From Bettongia penicillata ogilbyi (taxonomy: Eukaryota; Chordata; Mammalia; Diprotodontia; Potoroidae): a stretch of DNA of 64,000 nucleotides. Positions 11,525 through 24,080 of the stretch are shown in pieces (the stretch's first letter is position 1; each line of letters begins with the position of its first letter). A model generated the notes under the pieces. The model ran no database searches and was not told where the DNA came from. It worked only from the letters and a program-made list of their open reading frames with translations. The position numbers and the translations under genes were made by a program. Location: positions 248,001 through 312,000 of the forward strand of contig JAJHZJ010000028.1 in assembly GCA_023548195.1 (NCBI GenBank), in the 5' to 3' direction.

Positions 11525-14500
11525 TTTTAAACATTTCTTAGGGAAGAGACATGAAGGCAGATAACAGGTAGGAATTTGCCTAAGTTCTACCCCAATCATG
11601 ACTCCAAACAAATTCCTGAGTGGCAGACTCACTCAAGAATGGAATGAAGCAATTTTCCATCCCAAGACAACTTATAAGGTCATTTGGAAAGTCTTGTTGC
11701 ATCAGGATGAGAATAGAATTCAGTCCATTGTAAATCATACCAGCACAGATCAGACCTAGAAAAGCAGGAGCAGGCTTTGGAAGCAACTAAATCAGTAGAA
11801 GGAAGGGTGGTTTCCAGACCTTTCAGCCCACAGACAATAAGGGGGTCAGACAAATTATCAGAAGGAGATTAAAGGGGTCCCTTTGCTGGGATCAGGAGCA
11901 TGACTCTGTTGCCTTGCTCATGCGTGGATCTGGGTTACAGCTCTGTGTCTCAATTCCAAGGAAATCAGGAGAACTAGTAAACCCAAGTTTGTGCCTACTG
12001 CAAAGGGGGGAATATGGTCACAGCTTCAGGATGGAAAAGAGGGCTTGTAGCTGCTCCCTGAGCAGAGTACTAGCCAGGAGAGAATTAAACACACTTCTCC
12101 CTAGATTATACCACCTTGGAATAAGTGAAAACTTAAGGGTTCATTGAATAACCTCTGAAAACAGCTGCACAAAAAAAAATGAAGCTTTTCTTTCCCCTCT
12201 GCTCTGGAAGTAGAGCTCCATTTTAGCATAGAGTTAAAAGGCAAGAAATAGACTGGAAAATGAGCAAACACAGGAAAAAATATCCTGAGTATAAAAAGGT
12301 TTTCTGGGGATAAGGAAAATCAAAACACAAACTCAGAAGAAAACCACAAAATCAAAAATTCTACATCCAAAACCTCAAAGAAAAAAAAAAATATGAGTTG
12401 ACCCCAGGTCCTGGAAGAGCTCCAAAAAGATTTTAAAAATCAAATAAGAGAGGTAGAGAAAACATTGTGAAGAGAAAGAGAATGATGCTAGAAAATTGGG
12501 AGTTAAAATCTGTGTAAAGGAGCCACATACACATGCACAAGTACCAAAGAAACAATACTTTAAAAATGGGATAGTTCAAATACTAAAAGAGGCACAAAAA
12601 TCTGATGACACGAAGAATGCCTTCAAAAGCAGAATTATCCAGAAGAAAAAAGATATCAAAATCACCAGATGAAAACAACTCTTTAAAGAGATTGGCCAAA
12701 TGGAAAAGGAAGTACAAAAACTGAAAAAAGAAAATAATTCCTTAAAAATTAGAATTGAGCAAGTGGAAGCTAATGACTGTATGAGACATCAAGAAACAAT
12801 GAAATAAAATCAAAAAATGAAAAAAAAGAAGAAAATGTGAAATATATCATTGGAAAAACAATTGCCTTGTAAAATAGATCCAGGATACATCATTTAAGAA
12901 TTATAGGACTACCTGAAAGCTATGACAAAAAAAAAAAAAACCACCAAGAACCAAGGCATCATAATCCTATAAACCATGGATAAAATAGAAATTGAAAGAA
13001 ACCATAAATCCGCTATTCAAAGAGATCCCAAAATGAAAACTCCCAAGATTATCGCCAAATTACAGAGTCCCCAGGTCAAGGAGAAAATATTGCAAGCAAC
13101 CAAAAAGAAATAATTAATTATCATGGAGGCACAGTAAGGGTAGCACAACATTTAGGAGTTTTTACATTAAAGAATTGGAGGTTTGGAATATCATATTATA
13201 GAGGAAAATCCTTCAGGTAGAAAAATGGATGTTTAATGAAACTGAGGACTTTCAAATAATACCGATAAAAAAAAAAAACAGAGCTGAATAGAAAATTTGA
13301 CTTTCAAACACAAGACTCAAAAGGAGCATGAAAAGGTACACAGGAAAGATAAACAAGAGATTGAACAAGTTTATATTTTTTTACATTACTACTTGGGAAA
13401 ATAATAACTTGTTTCTCCTAAAAAACATGCATGTTATTATGGCAGTTAAAACGAATATAGACAGAGGTCATGGACATGAATTGGATATGATGGAATGATT
13501 ATCTAAAACATAAAATTAAGTGATGAGAAACAAGAATGCATTCGGAGAATGTACCAGGGATATGTAAAATTGGCTAAATTATCTGATGTAAAAGAGACCT
13601 GAAATACATTTTCTAGAGAGGGGAAGATGGAGGAAATGGGGAGGGGAGAAGCATGTGAACCTTAATCTCATTGGAATTATTTCAAAAGGAGAGTTACATA
13701 CACATTCAGTTAGGTGTAAAAATCGATCTTACTAAATGGGGAAGGGGGAAGGGAATGCAATGAAAGAAAGGGGGAGAGACAGGTAAAATGGAGGTAAGAT
13801 TGGGAGAGCTAAAAGTCATAAGTAAAATACTTTTAAGACTGGACATGTTGGAAAGAAAGACAGAGTAGGATACAGGAAAAGGGAATAGGGAGGAGGGAAA
13901 TACATAGCTATCATTACTGTGGGGAAAATATAGTAACATCTTCTTATAAAGTCTTCATTTCTCAAATATATGGAAAATTGGGACATGTTAAAGAAATGAG
14001 TCAATTCTCAATTGATAAATAGTTAAAGAATATGAATAGGTAGGTCTCACACAAAATAATCGAAGTTATTTAGAGTCATATAAAATGCTCTAAATTACTA
14101 TTGGCTAGAGAAATACAAACTAAAATGATTCTGAGCTAACACCACACACTTCTAAAATTGGCAATTATTTCAGAAAAGGAAAATGATGAATTCTTGAAGG
14201 GATGTAAGAAAATTAAACACTAATTCAGTGCATTCTAGAGAGAAATTTGGAACTATGTCCAAAGCGTTCTAAAATCATACGTACTTTTTGACCCAGCAAC
14301 ACCACTAGTAGGCCCATTTCCCAAAGGGAAAACTCCAAACAAAACTATGTACCAAAATATTTCTAGCAGCTTTGCTAATGGTGGCAAAGAATTGGAAACT
14401 GAGGGCATGCACATCATTTGGGGAATGGCTAAACAAGTTATATATGGTTGTGACGAAATTCTATTGTGCTATAAAAAATGATGAGCAGGACGCTCTTAGA

Positions 14501-14940
14501 AAAAAGCTGGAAAGATTTGCATGAACTGATGCAAAGTCAAATGAGCAGAACCAGGAGGATACTGTACTACACAACAAGAGCAATAGTATAAGATGCTCTA
14601 CTGTGAATAATTTAACTATTTTCAGCAGTACAATAATTTAATTCTGAAGAATTTATGATAAAAGATTTTGTCAACCTACAGAGAAGGAACTGATGAAGCC
14701 TGAATGAAGATTCAAGGTTCTTATTTTGTGCATGGTGTATGTGTGTATGGTGGGGTGGGGGGGATTGTCTACTTTTTCTTTCTCAGCATGACTTACACAG
14801 ACATGTATTTTGTATGTATACCCTATGGCAAACAGCTTGCCTTCTCAAAGGGAGATGGATGAAATTAGAACCCAAAATTTGAAAAAAAAATCATTGCATT
14901 ATTTTACATGTAATTGGGAAAATATTAAATCAAGAAAAAA
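11525..14940 (+). mobile_element. L1-type LINE with internally deleted ORF2
   Basis: This splits the L2 at 11050-11520/14945-15110. The order is: 5' UTR (about 11540-12240), decayed ORF1 (about 12240-13300), and a purine-rich inter-ORF region (13300-13930). A short piece resembles the ORF2 start. Then comes an abrupt jump near 13940 to the ORF2 C-terminal region (to about 14480), followed by an L1 3' UTR with a G-run (14750-14763) and an A-rich end. About 2.7 kb of ORF2, covering endonuclease and reverse transcriptase, is missing compared with ordinary L1. The target-site duplication is unclear; 'ACATTTCT' and 'ACATTCT' flank the ends loosely. Confidence 0.75.
12240..13300 (+). pseudogene. 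L1 ORF1 remnant
   Basis: Coiled-coil text (GAAAAGGAAGTACAAAAAC, AAAATTAGAATTGAGCAAG) is followed by the RRM-type centre ('GGACTACCTGAAAGC') and a C-terminal 'GGTCAAGGAGAAAATATTGC' block. This matches the ORF1 copies elsewhere in the window. It is riddled with stops and indels, for example the A-run at 12929-12941. Clearly older than the 19527-20426 copy. Confidence 0.7.
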
Positions 14941-14944
14941 ATTG

Positions 14945-15110
14945 TAATATACAGACATTCTATTTTCTCTTCTGACATTCTAAGATCTCAATATAGCTTA
15001 CTGGTTCATCTACTTCCTACAAGTTTCCCCCCTCCAAGCCATCCTCCATTCCATTGCCAACATGATCTTCCTAAAGCATAAGTTTGACTGCCAACTTGCC
15101 CTTCCTTTAA
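14945..15110 (+). mobile_element. L2-type LINE remnant (right part, resumed)
   Basis: 'CTCCAAGCCATCCTCCATTC', 'TGCCAACATGATCTTCC' and 'TAAAGCATAAGTTTGACTG' continue the L2 reading region ('LQSILHTAAKVIFLKHRSD'-type) where 11050-11520 left off. The two parts are one L2 interrupted by the L1 at 11525-14940. Confidence 0.65.
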
Positions 15111-15735
15111 TTCTCCTTTGTGAGTCTATATAGATTAAAGAACTTATTACACCAAAAAATTCCTTCACTAATAGAATTACAGCTCTGGTCAAGGGAAAAA
15201 AGTTATACATGTTTAAAGTAGTTCAGCTGTGCTCATTCAAACTTTATATGACACATTAAATTACTTTTAAAAACAGCTAAACTAATTTTTGCCATTATGT
15301 CTAGGAATTACAACTAAAAGGGGACAATAATAATAAAATTCATTTTATTTTTGGTAAATCAATGGTATTCAAAATCATTTTCTATCTTTCATATTTTAAG
15401 AAATGACTTTATTGATTTATTTTATTTATAAAAGGCAATAACTTCCCAAATATTGAATTATTTATATACATTTGTGGATATAAAATTATTCTTTTCATTT
15501 TTCATTCTTAGTGAATGTTAAATTATTATAATAAGATTTACTATTCCATTAATTTATTATTTGAACATGATTGCCACTGAAAAGCTGCTAAAGAATCTTT
15601 CTAAGCAGGCGCAAATCGGACTTTTATACTTTCCTTTTTAAAAAGCTTGCTCTCACTTTAATGTACTTCAGGGATATTCATGTAGTTTTATTCACATTTT
15701 GTGTAAGGAGACACCATAATACAGCGGTAGCAGAT
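15111..15735. other. AT-rich sequence, no gene seen
   Basis: No repeat family or ORF of note. Poly-A/T-rich stretches dominate 15240-15560. Confidence 0.35.
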
Positions 15736-15945
15736 ACTCAAGTCACCAGTTGCGTGTGGCCCATGATGCTCTCAACTGCAATCAAAACCAGATTATAATG
15801 TAATTGTGAAATAATAAGATTTATAAAATACAATAAAACCCATGTAATGTTATTATGTTGCTTTTGAAGTCAATGTGTACCCATAATCCTATGTGCAATA
15901 TACTTCTATTTGAGATTGGCACCACTGGAATTGTGTCTTTAGCAG
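15736..15945 (+). repeat. Unclassified interspersed repeat remnant
   Basis: The phrase 'GTGTGGCCCATGATGCTCTC', then 'CAGATTATAATGTAATTGTG', a run of AT-rich 'aatacaataaaacc' and a final 'TATTTGAGATTGGCACCACTG' form a unit I recognise as a recurring mammalian repeat. I cannot name the family with certainty; a DNA-transposon (hAT-like) origin is a guess. Confidence 0.4.
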
Positions 15946-15949
15946 TGGC

Positions 15950-16135
15950 CTCTGAACCAATAACATTTGTGTTCAAGTTTCTTCTCTGACATATAAAGTC
16001 TGAGTAAGATTGAACAAATCACTCAACTGCTTAATGTTACAGGCAGTTCTCTAAAATTACAAAACATTGGTAAAAGGAGTTTCCTTACTCAAGAATTAGT
16101 TGTACAAATTCAGTCACAGGTCTCCATCATATTCT
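15950..16135 (+). repeat. tRNA-related CORE-SINE
   Basis: A decayed B-box-like 'TGTGTTCAAGTTTC', then 'TGACATATAAAGTCTGAG' and 'GAACAAATCACTCAACTGC', then 'GGCAGTTCTCTAAAATTAC' and 'TCAGTCACAGGTCTCC'. The order matches marsupial CORE-SINEs. Diverged. Confidence 0.55.
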
Positions 16136-16439
16136 AGTACCTAACCCTCTTCATTCAAATAAAATGCATCAATATTGAACTTATAATGATGATTTTCAAA
16201 AAGAAATAATTTATTTTACAGTGCATGAATTATAATATTCAGGAGAATTTTTTTTCCAGATTAAAAATAAGTATTTTCAATTGGATTCCATAATAGTACA
16301 AAAATCAGTAGATAACATTCGCATCAAACATTTACAAAATTACATTTATGAGTCAAATTTTTTCACCAATGTTTATTAATTCCTCATCTTACTCTATTCC
16401 TTTCACTGCTCCATAATCCATAGAAACTGTTTACCTGCA

Positions 16440-17400
16440 TTCAATCCTGCCACATGTTTTTTTCAGTTTGCCATCTTCTATGGCTTTGCTCATGCTATTT
16501 CCCATGTCTGCAATGTCCACCATGCCACCAATTTCTTTGGGCATCTTCAAATTTCAGGAACTAACTAAATGTCAATTAAACTTTTCCTGATCTTCCATGT
16601 CAGTCAATTTGTAAAGGTATCCCTTCCACATCACAGGAGTTAGTGGCATGGTGTCCTGGCCCTCTAGAAAATCAGCATAAAAATTTTTTGGCACTTCTTT
16701 CATACCAGAAAAGAAGTCTGATGTTTCTTTTTTCTTCATAGGGTGTTTACAGTACCTTATTGTAAAAATTGGGTTAAGTATTTGATCATAGGCTTTGGCT
16801 TGTCTACTGGTTTTTATTTATCATCTGTGGCTTTCACAAAACACCCTCCAAATTTCTCATTTAATTTCCTATACCAATCTACTTTCACAACCATGATGGT
16901 CCAGGCACTGTGCTAAGCATTGGGGCACAGATTAAAACAAAAGACATTCCTTCTTATCAAAGATTTTGAAATCTAAGGGAAACTATTGTTGAGATAATTT
17001 AACCACCCCTGACTTCTCATTGCATCATTGTCATTCCTTCCTTATACATTCTATCTAATGATATAATACACAGTTCTTTTCTCTTATATCATGACATTGG
17101 CTGTTATGCTCAGTTTTTACAGCCCTTCACAACCTATCCCCAGTTTGTCCTTTGATATCAACTTAGACATTACTTCTGTCTTTTCATTCTACATTTGAGT
17201 TGTCAATGTTACTTGTTCCTCATCCGAGACCATTTGGAAAGGATAAATTCTATGCCTGTTAAGTACTCCTTTCCCCTATATTACAGAATACTTTTCTTCT
17301 TTGAAGATTTGACTGAAGAATTATCTTTGATGAAGCACTTCTTGATCATTTCCAATTACTAGGGAAATCCTTACTGAAAGTATCTTATATCACTTAACCC
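16440..17400 (+). mobile_element. L2-type LINE remnants (left of inserted L1)
   Basis: Three patches are recognisable. 16470-16620: 'TGGCTTTGCTCATGCTATTTCC', 'CATGTCTGCAATGTCC' and 'CTTTTCCTGATCTTCC' are the decayed L2 ORF2 3' end. 16905-16985: 'GGTCCAGGCACTGTGCTAAG'. 17095-17395: 'CAGCCCTTCACAACCTATCC' and following. The last patch is cut at 17400 by an L1 and its 3' tail reappears at 24441. Heavily mutated. Confidence 0.55.
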
Positions 17401-17734
17401 TGGGGCAGAGCCAAGATGGCACAGTGAGAACAACTACTCACCTAAGCTCTTAGACAAACTCCTTCAGATACCTCTAAGAAGAGAAAATCTGATCAGATTC
17501 GGGAGGAGTAGAATCCAATAGGAGAAACACTGTGACAAATTTACAGCACAGTACAGACTGAAAGGTCGATGGGAAAGATGCATTGTTTGGGGCTGGAGGA
17601 GCACACAGTGCCCAGGCTGTACCAGCACAGTCACCAACATGGCAGGGCCGAGCAGGAAGCCCTGGGTGGCTCTTTGGCAGTGGCCACACTGCAGGATCTC
17701 AGGCATATCAGCCTTGAGCAGAACCAAGTAAGTG

Positions 17735-18752
17735 TTAAAAGGCATCAGAGACAATGAAGTAATTTCATTGCTAAACATTTAAGCTCCAAGTGGCACAGCA
17801 TCCAGATTCTTAGAGGAGAGGTTAAGGGAATTACTGGAAGAAACACACAGCAGAACTATTGTAGTGGGGTCCTCAACATTCTCCTCTCTGAAATAGATAA
17901 ATCTAACCTCAAAATAAAGAAAAACCAAGTTAAGGAAGCAAATAAAACTCTGGATAAGGTAGATATGATAGATCTCTGGACAAAATTGAATGGGAATAGA
18001 AATGTATACCTTTTTCTCAGTGGTAATAGCACATATACAAAAAATGACCATGTACTATGGCATAAAAATCTCAAAATCCAGTGCAGAAAGGCAGAGATAG
18101 CCAATGCATAATTTGACTCAGATCATAATGCAGTAAAAATTATATGTAATAAAAAGCCATGGAAAGCTAGACCAAACATGAATTAGGAACTAAATAATTT
18201 AATCCTACAGTATGAGTAAGTTAAACAAAAAAATCTTAGAAACTATCAGCAACTTATTCAAGAGAATGAAAATAATGGGACAACCTACCAAATCTTATGA
18301 GATACTGCAAAGTCAGTTCTTAGGGGAAGTTTTGTATCTTTGAATGCCTACATGAATATAATAGAGAAAGAGGAGATCAATGAATTGGGCATGCAATTGA
18401 AAAAGCTAAAGAAAGAACAAATCAAAAATTCCAAAGTAAATACCAAATTAGAAATACTGAAAATCAAAGGAGAAATCAATAAAATTGGAATTAAGAAAAC
18501 TATTAAGATATTAAATAAAACGAAGAGTTGGCTTTATAAAAAATCCAGTGAAATTGATAAATTTTTGGTCAATTTGATTAAAAAAAAGAAAGAAGAAAGC
18601 CAAATTAACAATATCAAAAATAAAAAGTATGGACTAATCTCCAATGAGGAGGAAATTGAAACAATAATTAGAAATTACTTTGCACAACGGTATGGCCATA
18701 AATTTGACAATTTAAATAAGATGGATGATTATTTTAAAAAACAAAAATTGCC
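17735..18752 (+). pseudogene. L1 ORF2 remnant: endonuclease C-terminus and linker
   Basis: Joined to the 5' UTR, the frame reads as the second half of the L1 AP-type endonuclease. A block ending YTKNDHVLWHK precedes SDHNAVK, which carries the conserved S-D-H near the catalytic His. A linker with AKSVLRGSFVSLNAY, SEIDKFLVNLIKKKKEE and NYFAQRYGHKFDN follows. The clean frame from 18340 to 18752 is the longest intact ORF2 stretch in the window. Position 18752 is the HAL1 insertion point. The reverse-transcriptase half is the next ORF2 feature. Confidence 0.85.
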
Positions 18753-19526
18753 GGGAGGAGCCAAGATGGTGGAGTACAAAGATTCACATATGCTAGCTCC
18801 TAACCCACAGCCCACAAATTACCTGTAAAGGGGAACACCCAACAAATTCTGGAGTAGTGGAAGCCACACAACAACAGAGTGGAGATTTCTGTTCTAGAGA
18901 GCCCTGAAAAACCCACACCAAAGGTCCATTGCACACTGGACCCGGAGCAGAGCCAAGCCCTGCCTTGGCCGCATGGCACCAAGAAAAGCAGAGCTGAGCA
19001 GCCCTCAGGGACGGAATCTCTGGTGGCCACAAAGGACCCTCAATCCACAAGTGCTACAGGTCAGTGAGAGAGCCTTCTGGCATGGCAGAGAAGAGAGCAA
19101 GGAGTCTCCATAACTCAGGCCCCCTTGGGAGGCAGCAGCAGAGGATAAGGGCTTCCAAAGCAGGCAGGAGCTCAGATCTACTGTTTAAGGTCTCCACATA
19201 AACCCCCTGAGGGAACTGAGCCCTGTGGGGTGGCCTGGCACCCAAGTGAGAACCTGAACTTAATCCCACAATGAATAGTAGCCCTGCTCCCGCTGAAAGC
19301 CATGAGACTGGGAAGCAGCATTTGAATCTCAGGCCTCAAGCACTACCTGGGCGGATCTGGAGGCGAGGCGAGGGTGGAGAGGAATCTCTGAAGTCAAGTA
19401 ACTGGCTGGGAAAATGTCCAGAAAAGGGGAAAAAAATAAGACCATAGAGGGTTACTTTCTTGCTGAACAGATATTTCCTCCTTTCCTTTTGATAAGGAAG
19501 AACAATGCTTACCATCAGGTAAAGGC

Positions 19527-20426
19527 ATGGAAGTCAAGGCCTCTGTATCCCAAACATCTGAAATAAATGTTCAATTGGCTCAGGCTATGGAAGAGCTCAG
19601 AAAGGATTTTGAAAATCAAGTTAGACAGGTGGAGGAAAAACTGGGAAGAGAAATGAGAGAGATGCAAGAAAAGCAGGAAAAATGGGTCAATACCTTGCTA
19701 AAGGAGACCCAAAAAAATGCTGAAGAAAATAACACCTTGAAAAATAGGCTCATTCAATTGGCAAAAGAGGTTCAAAAAGCCAATGAAGAGAAGAATGCTT
19801 TCAAAAGCAGAATTAGCCAAATGGAAAAGGAGGTTCAAAAGCTCACTTAAGAAAATAGTTCTCTCAAAATTAGAGTGGAACAGATGGAGGCTAATGACTT
19901 TATGAGAAACCAAGAAATCACAAAACAAAACCAAAAGAATGAAAAAATGGAAGAGAATGTGAAATATCTCATTGGAAACACAACTGACATGGAAAATAGA
20001 TCCAGGAGAGACAATTTAAAAATTATGGGACTACCTGAAAGCCATGATCAAAAAAAGAGCCCAGACATCATCTTTCATGAAATTATCAAGGAAAACTGCC
20101 CTGATATTCTAGAACCAGAGGGCAAAATAAGTATTGAAGGAATCCATCGATCACCACCTGAAAGAGATCCCAAAAGAGAAACTCCTATGAACATTGTGGC
20201 CAAATTCCAGATTTCCCAGGTCAAGGAGAAAATATTGCAAGCAGCTAGAAAGAAACAATTCCAATATTGTGGAAATACAATCAGGATAACTCAAGATCTA
20301 GCAGCTTCTACATTAAGGGATAGAAGGGCGTGGAATAGAATATTCCAGAAGTCAAAGGAACTAGGACTCAAACCAAGAATCACCTACCCAACAACACTGA
20401 GTATAATAATTCAGGAGAAAATATAA
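19527..20426 (+). pseudogene. HAL1 ORF1, nearly intact (one in-frame stop)
   Basis: The best ORF1 copy in the window. A coiled-coil region (19527-19850) with repeated Lys/Glu heptads is broken by one TAA at 19848-19850, where sister copies have GAA. The same frame continues from 19851. The RRM-like centre (MGLPESHDQKK to about VAKFQISQVKEKILQAARKK) and the C-terminal domain (RITQDLAASTLRDRRAWNRIF) follow. A small indel near 20420 ends the frame early; the usual C-terminus (FQAFLMKRPELK-like) follows in another frame. ORF1 upstream of 19527 is also out of frame. In the family the protein trimerises and binds LINE RNA with chaperone activity; this copy is not intact. Confidence 0.85.
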
Positions 20427-20639
20427 TCTTTCAATGAAATAGGGTATTTTCAAGCATTCTTGATGAAAAGACCAGAGCTGAAAAGAAAATTTGACTTTCG
20501 AACACAAGAATGAGAAGAAGCATGAAAAAGTAAACAACAAAGAGAAGTCTTAAGGGACTCACCAAAGTTGAACTGTTTACATTCCTACATGGAAAGACAA
20601 TATTTGTAACTCTTGAAACTTTTCAGTATCTGGGTAGTT

Positions 20640-20725
20640 GGTGGGATTACACACACACATACACACACACACACAAGCACATGCATGCACGCACACACAT
20701 ACACACATGCATGCACACAGAGGCA
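20640..20725 (+). repeat. (CA)n tract in HAL1 3' UTR
   Basis: Interrupted CA/CATG repeats lie just after GGTAGTTGGTGGGATTA. The same position is repeat-prone in the copies at 28255 (antisense), 38295 (antisense), 49590, 51205 and 57930. Confidence 0.9.
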
Positions 20726-21563
20726 GAGAGCACAGAGTGAATTGAATAGCATGGGATCATATCTTTAAAAAATTAAGGTAAATGGTGAGAGAGAAATGTA
20801 TTGGGAGGACAGAGGGTGAAATGGAATGGCACAAATTATTTCTCATAGAAGAGGCAAGCAGGAGACTTTTTAGTGGAGGAAAAAAGAGGAGAGCTGAGAG
20901 AAAAACATGAAGTTTACTCCCATCACATTCGACTAAAGGAAGGAATAAAATGCACACTCATTTTGGTATGAAAACCTATCTTACAGTACAGGAAAGTGGG
21001 GGAGAAGGGGATAAGCAGGGTGGGGGGGATGATGGAAGGGAGGGCAATGGGAGGAGGGAGTAATTTGAAGTCAACACTCTGGGAGAGACAGGATCAAAAG
21101 AGAGAATATAAACAATGGAGGACAGGATAGGATGGAGGGAAATATAGTTAGTCTTGCACAGCACGACTATTATCAAAGTCATTTGCAAACCTACACAGAT
21201 ATTGCTTATATTGAATTGCCTGCTTTCCCAATGGAAATGGGTGGGGCGGGAGGGATGGGGAGAATTTGGAACTCAAAGTTTTAGGAACAACTGTTGAGTA
21301 TTGTTCTTAATACTAGGAAATAAGAAATACAGGTAATGGGGAATAGAAAGTTATCTGGCCCTACAGGACAAAAGAGGAAATGGGGACAAGGGAAGGGAGG
21401 GATGAAAGAAGAGAGGGCAGATTGGTGATAGGGGAAATTAGAATGCTTGATGTATTTGGGTGGGGGAGGGGACAAATGGGGAGAAAATTTGGAACCCAAA
21501 ATTTTGTGAAAATAAATGTAAAAAATTAAATAAATTTATTTAAATATATATATATATATATAT

Positions 21564-24080
21564 AAATTGCCCATATTAATAGAAGAGAAATTTAACTATT
21601 TAAATAACCCCATCTCAGAAAAAAAAGAGATTGAATAAGCCATCAATGAACTACTTAGGAAAAAATCTCCAGGGCAGGATTGATTTACAAGTGAATTCTA
21701 TCAAACATTTGAAGAACAGTTAATTCCAATATTATATAGACTGTGTGGGAAAATTGATAAAGAACGAGTCCTCCCAAATTCTTTTTATGATACAAATATG
21801 ATTCTGATACTTAAACCAGGGAGAGCCAAAACAGAGAAAGAAAATTATAGACCAATTTCTCTGATGAATATAGATGCAAAATTTTTAAATAAAATTATAG
21901 CAAAAAGAATAAAGCAACTTATCATGAGAGTAATATATTAGGATCAGGTATGATTTATATAAGGAATTCATTATTAGGAAAACTATTAGTATTATGGATC
22001 ATACCAGTAAAAAAACCTAAGAGAAATCACATGATTATCTCAATGGTTGCAGAAAAAAAAATTTGAAAAATACAACACCCATTCATACTGAAAATACTGG
22101 ATAGCATAGGAATAGGTGGAACTTCCCATCAAATTAATAAGCAGTATCTATCTAAAACCTTCAGTAAGAATTATATGCAATGGGGGTAATGCATTTCCAA
22201 TAAGATCAGGGGCGAAGAAAGGATGTCCATTAAAACCACTGTAATTCAATACAGTACAAGAAATATTAGCTGTAGCAATAAGAGAAGAAAAAGAAACTAA
22301 AGGAATTAAAATAGACAAAGAAGATATTAAGTTATCACTCTTTGCAGATGATTTGATGATATACTTAGAGAATCCCAGAGAATCAAGTACAAAACTACTT
22401 GAAATAAACAACTTTGGCAAAGTTGCAGATTACAGAATAAACCTATGCAAGTCATCTGCAGTGCTATATATTACTAGCAAATCCCAACAACAAGAAATAG
22501 AGAGAGAAATTCCACTTACAGCTAAAATAGGCACTATAAAATATTTGGAAGTCTGCCTCTCAAAAATCCCAGGAACTATATGAACACAATTAAAAAAAAA
22601 CACTTTTCACACAAATAAAGTAAGATCTAAGTAAGTGGAAAACATCAGTTGCTCATGGGTAGGCTAAGCCAATATAATAAAAATGACAATTCTACCCAAA
22701 TTAATTTATTTCTTTAGTGAAATGCCAATCAAATTATCAGATAATTATTTTCTAGAGCTAGAAAAAATGATATCAAAATTCATCTGGTAGATCAAAATGT
22801 CCAGAATATCATGGAACGAATGAGAATAAATGCTAAGAAAGGTGACCTAGTCCCACCAGATCTCAAAATGTATTGCAAATCAGCAATTATCAAAACCACT
22901 TGGTACGGGCTAAGAAATAGAGGGGTAGACCAGTGGAATATTTTAGGTACTCAAGACACAGTATTCACTGAATAGAGTAATCTACTGTTTGATAAACCCA
23001 AGGACCACAGCTTCTTGGATAAGAACTCACTGTAAGACAAAATTGCTGGGAAAACTGGATAACAGTGTGGCAGAAAGTGGGTATAGACCAATTCCTGACA
23101 TCATACAGAAAAATAAAGTCCAAATGGGTATATGATCTAGATATAAAGATTGGTATTATAAACAAATTAATGGAGCAAGGAATAGCATATTTATCAGATT
23201 TGTGGAGAATGGAGAAATTTTTGACTACACAAGTGAAAAAAAAAACATCATGAAGTGCCAAATGGATAATTTTGATTATATTAAATGGAAAAGTTTTTGC
23301 ATGAAGAAGCCCAATGCAACCAAAATTAGGAGGGAAGCAGAAAACTGGGAAAGAATTTTTGAAACTAGTGTCTCTGATAAAGGCCTCATTTCTAAAACAT
23401 ATAGAGAATTGAGTCAAATGAACAAGAATATAAGTAGTTCCCGAGCTGATAAAGTGTCAAAGGATATGAAAAGGGAGTTTTCAGAGGAAGAAATTAAAGC
23501 TATCTATAGTCATATGAAAAAATGCTCTAAATCACTGTTGATTAGAGAGTTGCAAGTCAAAACAGTTCTGAGATACTTCATCACACCTATCAGATTGGCT
23601 AACATGACAAAACAGGAAGATGGTAAATGTTGGAGAAGATGTGGGAGAGTTGGAACACTAATTCCTTATTTTTGGTGCTGTGAGCTGATCCAACCATTCT
23701 GGAGAGCAATTTGGAACTATGCCCAAAGGGTTACAAAAGTGTGCATACTTTTCCACCCAGCAATACTGCTTCTAGGACTGTATCCCCAAGATATAATAAA
23801 AATGGAAAAGGGTCCCACGTTTGCAAAAATATTTATAATAGCTCTCTTTTTGGTGGCCAAAAACTGGAAATCAAGTTGATGACCATCAACTGGCAAATGG
23901 CTGAATAAATTATGGTATATGAGTGTAATGGAATACTATTGTGCTATAAGAAATGATGAACAGGAAGACTTCAGAGAGGCCTGGACAGACTTATATGAAC
24001 TGATGCTGAGTGAAAGGGGCAGAATCAGGAGAGCTTTGTACATAGAAACACTTTCAGTGTGCGAGGAATTTTTCTGGTAG
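21564..24080 (+). pseudogene. L1 ORF2 remnant: reverse transcriptase and C-terminal region
   Basis: This continues ORF2 after the HAL1. RT landmarks in order are KSPGQD (near 21670), [14 protein letters not shown] (near 21850), a damaged GCPL block (near 22225), and the catalytic LSLFADDLMIYLENP with FADD at 22341-22352. Then come IKYLEV (near 22540) and the C-terminal SKSLLIRELQVKT (near 23530). The Cys-rich CWRRCGRVGTL (near 23625) follows, where the expected His is Tyr. Stops and frameshifts occur throughout (for example near 21685, 21945 and 22240). The RT catalytic motif is still readable, but the gene is dead. Confidence 0.85.

Larger units (their letters stand above)
18753..21563 (+). 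mobile_element. Complete HAL1-like half-LINE, inserted in L1 ORF2
   Basis: 2.8 kb from 5' GGGAGGAGCCAAGATGGTGG to a 3' end of ATTAAATAAATTTATT plus TA repeats. An 8-bp target-site duplication, AAATTGCC, lies at 18745-18752 and 21564-21571. It has a 5' UTR (18753-19410), ORF1 (to about 20513) and a 3' UTR of about 1 kb with CA repeats (20650-20720) and a G-rich region. There is no ORF2. Removing it restores the reading of the surrounding L1 ORF2, so it is younger than that L1. The structure matches 'half-L1' HAL1 elements known from mammals and abundant in marsupials, thought to use L1 ORF2 in trans. Confidence 0.9.

Noticed and set aside
17464..17778. 104-codon minus-strand ORF
   Set aside because: It lies antisense across the L1 5' UTR and the 5' UTR-ORF2 junction; a by-product of G+C-rich LINE sequence.
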